Shown here: piece after piece, positions 41,501 through 50,704 of the stretch
Position numbering within the stretch: position 1 is the stretch's first letter
Layout of the letters: every line of letters starts with the position of its first letter
Assembly: GCA_019115845.1 (NCBI GenBank)
Contig: DXCU01000103.1
Location: 46,011 to 110,010, forward strand
Reading direction: 5' to 3'
DNA length: 64,000 bases
Source of the DNA: Candidatus Rubneribacter avistercoris
Lineage (GTDB): Bacteria; Actinomycetota; Coriobacteriia; Coriobacteriales; Eggerthellaceae
The notes under the pieces: generated by a model
What the model was told of the DNA's origin: nothing
The model's input: only the letters and a program-made list of their open reading frames with translations
Database searches by the model: none
Made by a program: the position numbers and the translations under genes

Positions 41501-42071
41501 GCCGGGGAGCATCGTGCAGCTTGCCGGACGCAGCGGGTCGGGCAAATCGACTCTGTGCAAGCTGCTCATGCGCTTTTGGGACGCCACGCGCGGCGTGGTG
41601 GAGGTGTCGGGCACCGACGTGCGGCGGGTGAACACGGCCAGCTTGCGCCGGGCGGAGGGTTACATGACCCAGGAGACGCACCTGTTCGCGGGCACCGTCC
41701 GGGAGAACCTGCTCATCGCGAAGCCCGATGCGACGGAAAGGCAGCTGGCCGACGCCTGCGCGAAGGCGTCGCTCTCGGGCCTGATAGAGCGGCTTCCCAA
41801 GGGCCTGGACACGCCGGTGGGCGAGCTGGGCGAGACGCTTTCGGGCGGGGAGCGCCAGCGCATCGGCCTCGCGCGCGTGTTTTTGCACGACGCGCCGTTC
41901 GTGCTGCTCGACGAGCCGACCTCGAACCTCGACAGCCTCAACGAAGCGGCCGTTCTGCGGGCGCTCTCCGAAGGCCGCGGCGGCAAGACCGTCGTGCTCG
42001 TGAGCCACCGCGCCTCCACGGCCGCCATCGCCGACGTCTCCTACACCGTGGAGCGCGGGCGCTTGTCGTAG
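38577..42071 (+). CDS. Fused CydDC-like ABC transporter (two TM-NBD modules in one ORF)
   Basis: Two Walker A (GESGSGKST, GRSGSGKST), two signatures (LSGGQRQR, LSGGERQR), two TM domains in 1164 aa. Confidence 0.9.
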   Translation: MFSMRLLRMVPAARGPIVANVVLQWVALAANVALMVLFGLFVQEWFEGVLDVGPWLWGLGCAAAVAIAVRMACLAGAQRCGLAAAQAAKRAVRQEVYDKLVRLGPSYAERVPTAEAVQVSVEGCEQLESYFGQYVPQLFYAVLAPLTLFACLAPLCLPAAAALLACVPLIPLSIVAVQKIAKRVMRTYWGAYTDLGGAFLENLQGLTTLKIYQADGDRHARMNEEAETFRRATMRLLRMQLNSVTVMDLFAFGGAAVGVVVALVQFANGQVPLFAAFAVVFLSAEFFIPLRALGSFFHTAMNGMAAADKMFSILDAPEPARGSRVIDPQGAGVSLRGVGYSYDGERQVLANVDFEAAAGSFTGIVGESGSGKSTLAGVLCGRNAGFTGQVELGGVPLAEASRTSVARTVCVVPFSSYLFKGTVRSNLLLADPQAEDDELWAALARCRADGFVRASGGLDMPVAEQGSNLSGGQRQRLALARALLHDAPVYVFDEATSNVDAESERAIMEVVRELARERTVIVITHRLAAVAEADRIYVMADGRVAESGSCEELLARKGAFARLWGRQAELERFAAAVDADEPSRAAEEARGERAVREGRADGAQGRGAPEERPRRSHASVMLRLVGLVKPLLPWMALAAALGVLGFLAAIFLTVFAAYALADAAGLPQGVGLPAACALVAACGIVRGPLRYGEQLCNHYLAFKQLALVRDKVFASLRRLAPAKLEGRDKGDLVSLVTSDIELLEVFYAHTLSPAVIALAVSLGMAAFIATLSPVLGALALTSYVLVGVVAPFLSSLAAGSGGREVREGLGAMNSFVLDSLRGLRETLQFGRADDRSRELSLRAGELERDEARLKGRASVAMAGVNALVLALDATMVLAAGVLVAKGQLSPGAAIVATSALMSSFGPVIAVANLGSTLQQTLASGARVLDLLDERPQTEDVSDGVDVGAFTGAGTSGVDFSYGGRPVLDDVSLRIEPGSIVQLAGRSGSGKSTLCKLLMRFWDATRGVVEVSGTDVRRVNTASLRRAEGYMTQETHLFAGTVRENLLIAKPDATERQLADACAKASLSGLIERLPKGLDTPVGELGETLSGGERQRIGLARVFLHDAPFVLLDEPTSNLDSLNEAAVLRALSEGRGGKTVVLVSHRASTAAIADVSYTVERGRLS

Positions 42072-42126
42072 CGTTGCGGGCGTCCCCCGTTAGCGACGGC
42101 GCGCGGCGAGGGCTGCCCGCAGGCCC

Positions 42127-42675
42127 CTAGTCCCAGCCGCCTTCGGCGAGCGTGCGGCCGTCGAGGGCCTTGAGCGCGAAGCGGCCGTGCTCGTAGACGG
42201 CGTAGCTCGCCGATCCGTCTTTGGGGATGGAGGCGCTGCCGGGGTTGACGAACAGCACGCCGTCGCGCTCCTCAAGCGTCTTCACGTGCGTGTGGCCGGA
42301 GAGGAGAGCGCTTTTCGGCGGCAGGGCCGGCGGGTCGTCGGGGGCCTTTCCCGGCAGGTGGCCGTGCGTGAGGTAGAGCATATGCCTGTCGGCCTCGATG
42401 AGGGCGTAGTCGGCCAGGCAGGGGAAGTCGAGCACCATCTGGTCCACCTCGGCGTCGCAGTTGCCGCGCACGGCCACCACGCGTGTGGACCACCCGTTGA
42501 GGACGGCGAGCGCTTCTTTGGGCGCGTAGCCCTCGGGCAGGTCGTTGCGCGGCCCGTGGTAGAGCAGATCCCCCAGAAGGACGATGCGGTCGGGCGATTC
42601 GGCTTCCACGCGCGCGTCGAGCGCGCGCACGGCGGGTGCCGCGCCGTGCAGGTCGGAGGCTATGAGAAGCTTCAT
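42127..42675 (-). CDS. YfcE-type metallophosphodiesterase
   Basis: MKLLIASDLHGAAPAVRAL; LLGDLLYHGPRNDLPEGY; VRGNCDAEVDQ; LTHGH; LLSGHTHV. Confidence 0.94.
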   Translation of the reverse strand: MKLLIASDLHGAAPAVRALDARVEAESPDRIVLLGDLLYHGPRNDLPEGYAPKEALAVLNGWSTRVVAVRGNCDAEVDQMVLDFPCLADYALIEADRHMLYLTHGHLPGKAPDDPPALPPKSALLSGHTHVKTLEERDGVLFVNPGSASIPKDGSASYAVYEHGRFALKALDGRTLAEGGWD

Positions 42676-42846
42676 GGGCGTCCTTTCCTCGTTCTCGTCG
42701 GTTTCGCGCTTTCAGGCGCAGGCGCGACTTTGCCGCGCCTTCCCGTCGGGGGCGCCTGCGGGCTTTCGCCGTCGCGCCGCTCGGCGTCGGGAGGGGTTTC
42801 AGGCCCGGCGGGGCGGAGGGTCGTTTTCGCCTCGCGCATCCTGCGG

Positions 42847-44073
42847 TCAGGCCAGGTCGGCGCAGTAGCCGCGCTCGACGGGCCGGCGGGGGTCGTCGGG
42901 GAACAGGTGCGCGTAGAGCGCGGTGAAGTAGCGGTCGGTCATAGAGGAGACATAGTCCACCACGATCTGGTTCGGCTCGGTGCGCAGGTACTCGTCGCGG
43001 TCGATGGAGCTTGATTTCGCAGCCAGGTAGTCAACGTGGTGGCGCACCACGGGCGAGTCCTCGTCGCCGGCCTTCAAATCGGAGAGCAGCCGGTCGTAGA
43101 GGCGCTCGAACATCTCCTCCACCACGTTGCCCGCGTCTTGGGAGAGGCCCTCGCGCCCGTAGATCAGCTCGTAGTTCTGCGCTTTGGCGCGCTTGAGGTC
43201 GGCGAACATGGCCTCGCTCAAGGCGATGCGGTCGCGCCCGTAGCTGTTGTTCACGATGTCTGTCGTGAGGTTGTGGATGATCTGGGCGTTCCCCTTTCCC
43301 ATGACGGAGGTCTCGAACGCGTCGAAGGAGGGCAGCACCCCCATGTCCACGGCGTCCTGCCTATCCTTGCCAAGGTAGGCGATCATGTCGCTCACGCGCA
43401 CCACGCAGCCCTCCAGCGTGGAGGGGCGCAGGCGCTTGATGGCGGCCTCGTCGGCGGCGCACGTCTCCACGAGCGCGTCGAGCGCGGCGAAATCATGCGT
43501 GTCGCCCACGCGCAGCACCTGGCAGGCGAACTCGCCGTTATGGCAGAGCACGCCGTCGAGGGTCTGCAGGCTGATGTTGCGGCGGTAGAGCTGGTCGAGC
43601 ACGCGCACGGAGTGCACGTTGTGGTTGAAGTAGCGTCCGGTGCGCGCGTGGTAGCATGCGCTCAAGAAGCGCTCGCCCGCATGTCCGAACGGCGTGTGGC
43701 CCACGTCGTGGCCGAGCGCGATGGCCTCTATGAGCTCGCAGTTCAGCCCCAAAAGCGACCCGATGCCGCGCGCCACGCGGCTCACCAGCTGCACGTGCAG
43801 CCCGCGGCGGCAGATGTCGTCGTTCTCCACGAAGCTGAACACCTGGGTTTTGCCGGCGTAGCGGTTGTAGGCGGGCACGTTCAGTATCTTCTCTATGTCG
43901 CGCGCGAACGCGGGGCGCGTGAGCGTGGCGCGGTCGTGGGCCTTGTCCTCGCGGCGCACCACGTCCTCGTCGGAAAACGCGTGCGGGTTGCGCCGCCCTA
44001 AGGCGCGGTCGGCGCGGATGGCGGCCTCCACTTCCGGGTCGAGTGCGAGGTAGGGGATGCGTTTGTGCTCCAT
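42847..44073 (-). CDS. HD-domain dGTP/dNTP triphosphohydrolase
   Basis: RPAFARDIEKILNVPAYNRYAGKTQVF; IALGHDVGHTPFGHAGERFL; HNVHSVRVL. Confidence 0.92.
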   Translation of the reverse strand: MEHKRIPYLALDPEVEAAIRADRALGRRNPHAFSDEDVVRREDKAHDRATLTRPAFARDIEKILNVPAYNRYAGKTQVFSFVENDDICRRGLHVQLVSRVARGIGSLLGLNCELIEAIALGHDVGHTPFGHAGERFLSACYHARTGRYFNHNVHSVRVLDQLYRRNISLQTLDGVLCHNGEFACQVLRVGDTHDFAALDALVETCAADEAAIKRLRPSTLEGCVVRVSDMIAYLGKDRQDAVDMGVLPSFDAFETSVMGKGNAQIIHNLTTDIVNNSYGRDRIALSEAMFADLKRAKAQNYELIYGREGLSQDAGNVVEEMFERLYDRLLSDLKAGDEDSPVVRHHVDYLAAKSSSIDRDEYLRTEPNQIVVDYVSSMTDRYFTALYAHLFPDDPRRPVERGYCADLA

Positions 44074-44174
44074 GGCTGGGTCCTTCGCGCTGAGGCGCGC
44101 CGCAGACGCGGCGCGCGCCGTGTGTTCACGGACATTGTAGCGTATGGAGGGCCTGCGCATCCTCGGCGTACAGA

Positions 44175-44190
44175 TGTTTCACATGAAACG
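44175..44190. promoter_or_regulatory. Degenerate parS-like 16-bp palindrome
   Basis: TGTTTCACATGAAACG vs parS consensus TGTTNCACGTGAAACA (two differences). Confidence 0.3.
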
Positions 44191-44211
44191 TCCGCCGGCG
44201 GAGGGGCGTTG

Positions 44212-45360
44212 TCAGTACCGAAACAGCGCGGCGATGCCCGACTCTCCCGGAACCTGCTCGGCGGGCAGCTCCAAGACCTCGGCCCCCTGCGCGAGGGCGG
44301 CGCGGGAGAGGGCGTCGGCCAGCTCGGGACCCTGGAACCGGTCGTGGGGCCTCCGTTCGAACAGCCGCACCTCTCCTGTCCGCTCGTCGAAGGCGCCGGG
44401 GACGTAGGCCCCTTCGGCCAGCAGCAGCGCGCGCACCTTGCGCTCGGCAAGGGCCATGCCCACGGCGTAGGGGCTTGAGGAGGCGCCGCCCGTGCCCACC
44501 GCCTGGCCGTAGGCGTCCAGCAGCCGTTCGGCGTGCGCCTGCGCGACGCGGCCCATGACCGCCGCGGCGTCCGCGAGAAGCTCGGGCTCTCCCACGCCGT
44601 CGGGGTTCTTCTCTATGCCCTCTTCCAGAAGTCCGGGCACGGTGGATATCCGGCGGAACATGCCTTGGTGCTCGGGCAGGCTCACCAAGATGACGGGCAG
44701 GCGCGGGCCCCCGTCGCGCGAGAGCAGCGCCGTCGCCTCCTGGTTGACGGAGCGGAAGAACGCCTCGGCCTCCTCCTTCCGCACGTCGTTGCTCGACTTC
44801 CATCCGTGGTAGGCGGACTGGTGCCCGTCGAAAGACGGCCCGCCCGAAGCCGTGCGCCGCGCATCGCGCGCCGGGGCGGGGACCTCCATGCGCTCGAGGG
44901 AGCGCGCGTCGCCTTCGATGAGGGAGAACCGGTCTGCCGAGAGCGCCAGCAGAAGGTAGCGCGCCCCGGGGCGCAGCGCGCCGAGCAGCGGGCGCGTGAG
45001 AAACCGCTCGCCTGTGAAGGCGAGCGGTCCGACGGGTCGGTCCAAGCGGCATGCGTAGGCCCGATCGCTTGCGGCAAGAACGGCCAGCCCGCTTTCCGCA
45101 AGGCCGCTTCGCAGCGCGCCGAGGTGGGCGGAGGCGAGGTCGAGCAGCTCGTCGAGCCTGCCGCGCTCCCTGCGCTCGCTTTGCCGCTCGATCTTCTCGC
45201 GCGCTTCGTTTGCGAGGGCTTCGAACAAGGCGCGGTCCCGCCTTTCCTCGCGCGGACCGCCCGTGGGCAGGTAGATGGATGCGCACGGGGGTTTCTCCCT
45301 CGCGAGGAGCGCGGGTGCGGGATCCGTCAGAAGCGTGACGCCGGCTGGCATGTCGGGCAT
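44212..45360 (-). CDS. baeRF-family (bacterial/archaeal eRF1-like) protein
   Basis: N-term LLTDPAPALLAREKPPCASIYLPTGGPREERRDR; C-term eRF1-like GAYVPGAFDERTG...ALSRAALAQGAEVLELPAEQVPGESGIAALFRY. Confidence 0.7.
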   Translation of the reverse strand: MPDMPAGVTLLTDPAPALLAREKPPCASIYLPTGGPREERRDRALFEALANEAREKIERQSERRERGRLDELLDLASAHLGALRSGLAESGLAVLAASDRAYACRLDRPVGPLAFTGERFLTRPLLGALRPGARYLLLALSADRFSLIEGDARSLERMEVPAPARDARRTASGGPSFDGHQSAYHGWKSSNDVRKEEAEAFFRSVNQEATALLSRDGGPRLPVILVSLPEHQGMFRRISTVPGLLEEGIEKNPDGVGEPELLADAAAVMGRVAQAHAERLLDAYGQAVGTGGASSSPYAVGMALAERKVRALLLAEGAYVPGAFDERTGEVRLFERRPHDRFQGPELADALSRAALAQGAEVLELPAEQVPGESGIAALFRY

Positions 45361-45562
45361 GGAAAGACCTCCGTGTTCGTTGCCTGGAAACCCGCTGCGG
45401 CGCGGGTTCGAGCATCGCCCCACGTTAGCAGCCGCAGCGGCGGGCGCGGCTCTTCGGAGGCGTTCCGTAAACGTTCGGTCGGCAAACCGATGCCGCCCCG
45501 TGCGGCGCCTTCCCATGCGCTATACTGTCTGCGGACACGACGGGCGGAGGTAGCGCGGTTTC

Positions 45563-47455
45563 ATGGCGGGCATCAGCGAAGAGGACATCCAAAGGGTGCG
45601 CGAGGCGAACGACCTCGTGGCGGTCATCGGCGAGCGCGTGCCGGTGAAGCAGCGCGGCCGCGACTTTTGGTGCTGCTGCCCGCTGCACAACGAGAAGACG
45701 CCTTCGTTCAAGATCGACCCGGCGCTGCAGCTGTGGCATTGCTTCGGATGCGGCGAGGGCGGGGACGTGTTCGCCTTCGTCATGAAGACGGAGGACCTGT
45801 CGTTTCCCGAGGCCGTGCGGCGGCTTGCCGAGCGCGCCCACATCGAGATAGCCGACGACGGAGGCCACGGGGGCGCAGGCTCCGGCCGCAAGGCGCGCCT
45901 CAAGGCCGTGTGCGCCGAGACGGCCGAGTTCTACCATGTCCAGCTCATGCGCAACCCGGGTCCGGACGCGGCGGCCGCGCGCAGCTACCTGGCGGGCCGC
46001 GGGTTCGGCGGCGAGGTGCCCCGGGCCTGGCGCCTCGGTTTCGCGCCCGGGCGCGGGCAGCTCGTGCGGCATCTGGCCTCCCAAGGCTTCGCTGCCGAGG
46101 AGATGGTGCAGGCCAACGTGGCGCTCGTGGGCGACGGGGGGAGGTTGCGCGACCGTTTCTACAACCGCGTGATGTTTCCCATCCTCGACCCGCAGGGGGA
46201 GTGCATCGCCTTCGGCGGGCGCGTGGTGGGCGCAGGCGAGCCGAAGTACCTGAACTCGCAGGAGACGCCGCTCTTCCATAAATCGCAAGTGCTCTACGGG
46301 CTTGACAAGGCGAAGGCGGCCATGGCCGCCACGGGCACGGCGGTGGTGTGCGAGGGCTACACCGACGTCATCGCGCTGCACGAGGCGGGGGTGAGAAACG
46401 CGGTGGCCACGTTGGGGACGGCGCTCACCATGCGCCATATCCGGCTGCTCTCGCGCCATGCGCGCCACCGCATCGTTTACCTGTTCGACGGGGATGCGGC
46501 CGGGCAGCGCGCCGCCGACCGGGCGCTCGCGTTCATCGACGAGTCCATGACGCCCGAGGCCGGCAAGAGCCGCATCGAGCTGGCGGCCGTCACGCTGCCC
46601 GACAACCTGGATCCCGCCGAGTTCGTGGCCGAGCGCGGGGCCGATGAGCTGCAAGGCCTTATCGAGCGCGCCCAGCCGCTGCTCGCCTACGGCATCGAGC
46701 GGCGCCTGGCCGCGCACGACCTGTCCCGCGCCGAGGGACGCGCCGCCGCGCTGACCGACGCGCTGTCCGTGCTCGCGCCCATCAAAGGCTCGATGCTCGC
46801 GAAGGACTACGCCGTGCAGCTTGCGAGCCGCTGCCGCGCGCGCGAGGAGGACGTGCTCGCCGCGCTGGCCGGCCTGAAGGCCCCGCGCCCGGCGTCCGAG
46901 GACCGTCCGGCGCCGGTCCCGGCGCAGCCCGCGTCCGGCGCGCCTGCGGTCCCGGCGCCCGCCCGTTCGGCGCTTCCGCCCGCCGAGCGAAGCCGCCGCC
47001 GCTTCGAGCGCCAGCTGCTCGCTCTGGCCGCGCGCCGCCCCGACCTGGCGCTTGCCCACGCCGACGCGCTCGCCCGGACGCAGTGGCACGACCGCTTGAG
47101 CGCCGAGGTGGCCCAAAGCGTGCTCGACACGCTTGCCGCCGACCCCGCGGCCCAGCCCGCCCGCATCGTCGCCGAGGCCGCCCGACGGCTGCCCGCCGCG
47201 GCCAACCTGCTGACGGCCGGCCCGCCTGCGGAGGGCGCGGACGACGCCCGGCTGGCCGCCTTCCTGGTGGAGGAGCTTTCCATCGGCGATGCCGAGGACG
47301 CTGTGGACGCCCTGCGCGCGCAGTTGGCCGACCCCGCGCGCCTTCCCGCCGACGAGTACGACATGCTTTTCCAGACGGTGGCGTCCATGCAGAAGGACCT
47401 CGTGCGCCGCCGCGCCGCCCACGACAAGGCCAACGCGGTCGGCACGGTCGGCTGA
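45563..47455 (+). CDS. dnaG: DNA primase
   Basis: VKQRGRDFWCCCPLHNEKTPSFKIDPALQLWHCFGCGEGGDVFAFVMK zinc domain; AFGGRVVGAGEPKYLNSQETPLFHKSQVLYGLDKA; VCEGYTDVIALHEAGVRNAVATLGTALT. Confidence 0.97.
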   Translation: MAGISEEDIQRVREANDLVAVIGERVPVKQRGRDFWCCCPLHNEKTPSFKIDPALQLWHCFGCGEGGDVFAFVMKTEDLSFPEAVRRLAERAHIEIADDGGHGGAGSGRKARLKAVCAETAEFYHVQLMRNPGPDAAAARSYLAGRGFGGEVPRAWRLGFAPGRGQLVRHLASQGFAAEEMVQANVALVGDGGRLRDRFYNRVMFPILDPQGECIAFGGRVVGAGEPKYLNSQETPLFHKSQVLYGLDKAKAAMAATGTAVVCEGYTDVIALHEAGVRNAVATLGTALTMRHIRLLSRHARHRIVYLFDGDAAGQRAADRALAFIDESMTPEAGKSRIELAAVTLPDNLDPAEFVAERGADELQGLIERAQPLLAYGIERRLAAHDLSRAEGRAAALTDALSVLAPIKGSMLAKDYAVQLASRCRAREEDVLAALAGLKAPRPASEDRPAPVPAQPASGAPAVPAPARSALPPAERSRRRFERQLLALAARRPDLALAHADALARTQWHDRLSAEVAQSVLDTLAADPAAQPARIVAEAARRLPAAANLLTAGPPAEGADDARLAAFLVEELSIGDAEDAVDALRAQLADPARLPADEYDMLFQTVASMQKDLVRRRAAHDKANAVGTVG

Positions 47456-47529
47456 GCGGATCCCTCGTATTTCGAGGGCTTTCGCCGTCGATGCCTGTGC
47501 TATACTCTTCGCAGGAGAAAGGAGAAGCC

Positions 47530-47958
47530 GTGAGCCCTCTTGCGTGGTTGGTCGTCGCAGCCGTCATGGCCGTGATCGAGGTTGCGTCGCTTGGCCTCAT
47601 CACCGTGTGGTTCGTCGTTGGCGGGCTTGCCGCCTTCGTTGCGGGCGAGCTTGGCGCGGACTTGTTCGTCCAGACGGCCGTGTTCCTCGCCGTGTCGCTT
47701 CTGTGCCTGATCCTGCTGCGTCCCGTGTTCGTGAAGTACCGCGATCGCGGAAAGCGCGCCGAACCCACGGTGGTCGGCTCGCACGCCGTGGTGCGCGAGC
47801 CGGTGGACAACGCCCTCATGACGGGCCGCGTTGAAACCCCCGACCACATGACCTGGGCCGCTCGGTCCGCGGACGGCGCTCCCATCCCCGCCGGCGAGAA
47901 CGTGGAGGTGGTCGGCCGGGAGAGCGTCACGCTCATCGTCGAAAGGAGAGGACAATGA
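47530..47958 (+). CDS. NfeD-like membrane protein (GTG start)
   Basis: Two-TM N-term + OB-like C-term (GRVET..MTWAARSADGAPIPAGENVEVVGRESVTLIVERR); paired with SPFH gene. Confidence 0.85.
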   Translation: MSPLAWLVVAAVMAVIEVASLGLITVWFVVGGLAAFVAGELGADLFVQTAVFLAVSLLCLILLRPVFVKYRDRGKRAEPTVVGSHAVVREPVDNALMTGRVETPDHMTWAARSADGAPIPAGENVEVVGRESVTLIVERRGQ

Positions 47959-48896
47959 TCTTCCTCATCGTGCTCGTAGTGCTTGTGGTGCTGTTCAGCG
48001 TCACAAGCGTCAAGATCGTCCCGCAGGCGGAGGCCGCGGTGGTCGAGCGCCTCGGATCGTATCTGACCACCTGGAACAACGGCCTGCACGTCAAAGTGCC
48101 CTTCATCGACCGGGTGCGTCCTTACGTCTCGCTCAAAGAGCAGGTGTTCGACTTCCCGCCTCAGCCGGTCATCACCAAGGACAACGTCACCATGTCCATC
48201 GACACGGTGGTGTTCTTCAAGATCCTCGATCCCAAGCTCTACACCTACGGGGTGGAAAGCCCCATCGTGGCCATCGAGAACCTCTCGGCCACCACGCTGC
48301 GCAACATCATCGGCGAGCTTGATCTGGACACCACGCTCACCTCGCGCGACACCATCAACTCCCAGATGCGCGCCATACTTGACGAGGCCACCGACGCCTG
48401 GGGCATCAAGGTCAACCGCGTGGAGGTGAAAAACATCACGCCGCCGGCCGCCATCCAGCAGGCCATGGAAAAGCAGATGAAGGCCGAGCGGGAAAAGCGC
48501 GAGGCGGTGCTTCTGGCCGAGGGCGAGAAGCAGGCGGCCATCACCATTGCCGAGGGCAACAAGCAGGCCCAAATCCTCAACGCCGAGGCGGAGAAGCAGC
48601 AGGTCATCCTTGCCGCCGAGGCGGAGAAGGAAAGGCAGATCCGCGAGGCGGAGGGCGAGGCGGCCGCCATCTTGAACGTGCAGCAGGCCACGGCCGACGG
48701 CATCCGCATGGTGCGCGAGGCCGGTGCCGACGAGGCGGTGCTCACCCTGCAGGCGTTCGAGGCGCTCAAATCCGTCGCCAACGGGCGGGCCACCAAGCTC
48801 ATCATCCCCTCGCAGATCCAAGGGCTGGCCGGCCTGGCGGCCTCGCTCAAGGAAGTGGTCGCCGACGACGCGCCGGAGGATCCGAAGGGCGCGTAG
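47955..48896 (+). CDS. SPFH/stomatin-family protein (QmcA-like)
   Basis: SVKIVPQAEAAVVERLGSYLTTWNNGLHVKVPFIDRVRPYVSLKEQVFDFPPQPVITKDNVTMSIDTVVFFKI. Confidence 0.95.
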   Translation: MIFLIVLVVLVVLFSVTSVKIVPQAEAAVVERLGSYLTTWNNGLHVKVPFIDRVRPYVSLKEQVFDFPPQPVITKDNVTMSIDTVVFFKILDPKLYTYGVESPIVAIENLSATTLRNIIGELDLDTTLTSRDTINSQMRAILDEATDAWGIKVNRVEVKNITPPAAIQQAMEKQMKAEREKREAVLLAEGEKQAAITIAEGNKQAQILNAEAEKQQVILAAEAEKERQIREAEGEAAAILNVQQATADGIRMVREAGADEAVLTLQAFEALKSVANGRATKLIIPSQIQGLAGLAASLKEVVADDAPEDPKGA

Positions 48897-49202
48897 GGCG
48901 TGCATCCTCGCGCCGGACGGACATGCCGCTCGCGCGTTCTGGCGCGCCGATGCGCGGTGGTCGGGCTTGCGGAGCTGCGGCTTTAAGCGCGCAGGGTCGC
49001 AAGCGGCGGGTCCCGGGCGCGCGGGGTCGCGGGTATGCGGCCTCGCGAAGCGACGCGCGGCCGCGCGGCCGGCGCCGCGTTCTGTGGAACTTTCCGGGGG
49101 GACTGGACAAGGCAGGTGCGATTGCGGACAATGTCCGGCAGGATGTTTCCGCGTCGCGACCTGCGGCGCGTCGTTTGATTTCAGCAGAAGGGCGTGTTGG
49201 GC

Positions 49203-49745
49203 ATGATCACCATAGTCCGGTCCCCCGATCCGATGTTGAACACGGTGTGCGAACCGTGCGACCTCGGCGACAAGGACCTCAAGAAGCTGGCCCGCCAGAT
49301 GGCGAAGGCCATGTACAAAAACGACGGCTGCGGCTTGGCGGCGCCCCAGGTGGGCGTGGCCAAGCGCCTGGTTGTCATCGACTGCGACCAGGAAGACGGC
49401 GAGCAAAACCCCATCGTGCTGGTGAACCCCGTGCTCGTGGAGACGCAGGGCGATCCGGTGACCGAAGGGGAGGGCTGCCTGTCGTGCCCCGGCATCTCGG
49501 TGCCCATCGCGCGTCCGCCCATCGCGCGCGTGCGCTACTTCGACCTCGACGGGGAGGAGTGGGAGATAGAGGGCGACGGCTTGCTCGGCCGCTGCCTGCA
49601 GCACGAGCTTGACCACCTCGACGGCATCACGATGTTCGAGCGCTGCGATCCTCTGGCGCGCATCCAGGCCCTGCGCGACTACGAGGCCGCGCTGGCGTCA
49701 GGCGCGAAGCCGGGGGAAACGTCGGTTCAACCGCGGGTGCGCTGA
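49203..49745 (+). CDS. def: Peptide deformylase
   Basis: GCGLAAPQVGVAKRLVVID; EGEGCLSCPG; QHELDHLDGI. Confidence 0.96.
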   Translation: MITIVRSPDPMLNTVCEPCDLGDKDLKKLARQMAKAMYKNDGCGLAAPQVGVAKRLVVIDCDQEDGEQNPIVLVNPVLVETQGDPVTEGEGCLSCPGISVPIARPPIARVRYFDLDGEEWEIEGDGLLGRCLQHELDHLDGITMFERCDPLARIQALRDYEAALASGAKPGETSVQPRVR

Positions 49746-49747
49746 CC

Positions 49748-50704
49748 ATGCGCGTCGTGTTCATGGGCACGCCCGCGTTTGCGGCCGCCATCCTTGACGC
49801 CGTGGCCGAGCAGCATGAGGTGGCGGCCGTTTTCACGCGGCCCGACGCGGTGCGCGGGCGGGGCAGCCGTCCCGAGCCGTCGCCGGTCAAAGAGGCGGCC
49901 CTCGCTCGTGGGCTTCCCGTCATGGAGCCGCGCACGCTGCGCGACGAATCCGTCCAGCGCGCGTTGGCCGACTTGGCCCCTGACGTCGTGTGCGTGGCGG
50001 CGTACGGCGCCATCCTGCCCAAGGTCGTGCTCGACATCCCCCGTTTGGGCTGCCTGAACGTCCATGCCTCCCTGCTCCCGCGCTGGCGCGGGGCGGCTCC
50101 TGTCGAGCGTGCCATCTTGGCGGGCGACGAGGAGGCGGGCGTGTGCATCATGCGCATGGAGGAGGGTTTGGACACGGGCGCGTACTGCGTGCGCCGGACC
50201 GTCCGCACGGAGTCGAAGGGGGCGGCCGAGCTGACCGAGGAGCTTGCCGTGCTGGGCGCCCAGGCGCTTCTGACGGCGCTCGCGCACGTGGAGGCCGGCG
50301 CGGCGGACTGGACGGAGCAGGACGAGGGGGCGGTCACCTACGCCGCCAAGATAGAGCGGGGCGAGCTGGACCTCGATCCGGCGGAGGGGGCGCTTGCCGG
50401 CGAGCGCAAGGTGCGCGCCTCGGGCGACGCCCATCCTTCGCGCGCCGTTGTGGCCGGGCGTCCCGTGACGGTGCTTGCGGCCCGCGCGGTCGAAGACGCC
50501 GTGGGGCTTGGTCTGGCCTCGGGCATCGAGTCCGGCGAGGTGCGCTTCGCGGGGAAGCGGCTGTTTTTGGGAACGGCGGCGGGGGCGCTCGAGGCGCTCT
50601 CGGTCAAGCCCGACGGCAAGCAGGCCATGGACGCCAAATCGTTTGCCGCGGGAGTGCAGGGATTGAAGCAGAACGGATCGACGTGGAGGAGCGCGCATGT
50701 CTGA
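49748..50704 (+). CDS. fmt: Methionyl-tRNA formyltransferase
   Basis: MRVVFMGTPAFAAAIL; AAYGAILPKVVLDIPRLGCLNVHASLLPRWRGAAPVERAI. Confidence 0.96.
   Translation: MRVVFMGTPAFAAAILDAVAEQHEVAAVFTRPDAVRGRGSRPEPSPVKEAALARGLPVMEPRTLRDESVQRALADLAPDVVCVAAYGAILPKVVLDIPRLGCLNVHASLLPRWRGAAPVERAILAGDEEAGVCIMRMEEGLDTGAYCVRRTVRTESKGAAELTEELAVLGAQALLTALAHVEAGAADWTEQDEGAVTYAAKIERGELDLDPAEGALAGERKVRASGDAHPSRAVVAGRPVTVLAARAVEDAVGLGLASGIESGEVRFAGKRLFLGTAAGALEALSVKPDGKQAMDAKSFAAGVQGLKQNGSTWRSAHV

Noticed and set aside
38040-42008. 1322-aa minus-strand ORF
   Set aside because: Antisense to the fused ABC transporter with Walker and signature motifs; translation is Arg/His/Ala-rich noise.
47462-47478. CCCTCG-tattt-CGAGGG after dnaG as a strong terminator
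   Set aside because: Six-bp stem without a T tract; overlaps the likely promoter of nfeD (TATACT at 47501), so left uncalled.
46782-49616. 944-aa minus-strand ORF
   Set aside because: Antisense to dnaG 3' end, nfeD, SPFH and def; no recognisable domain.
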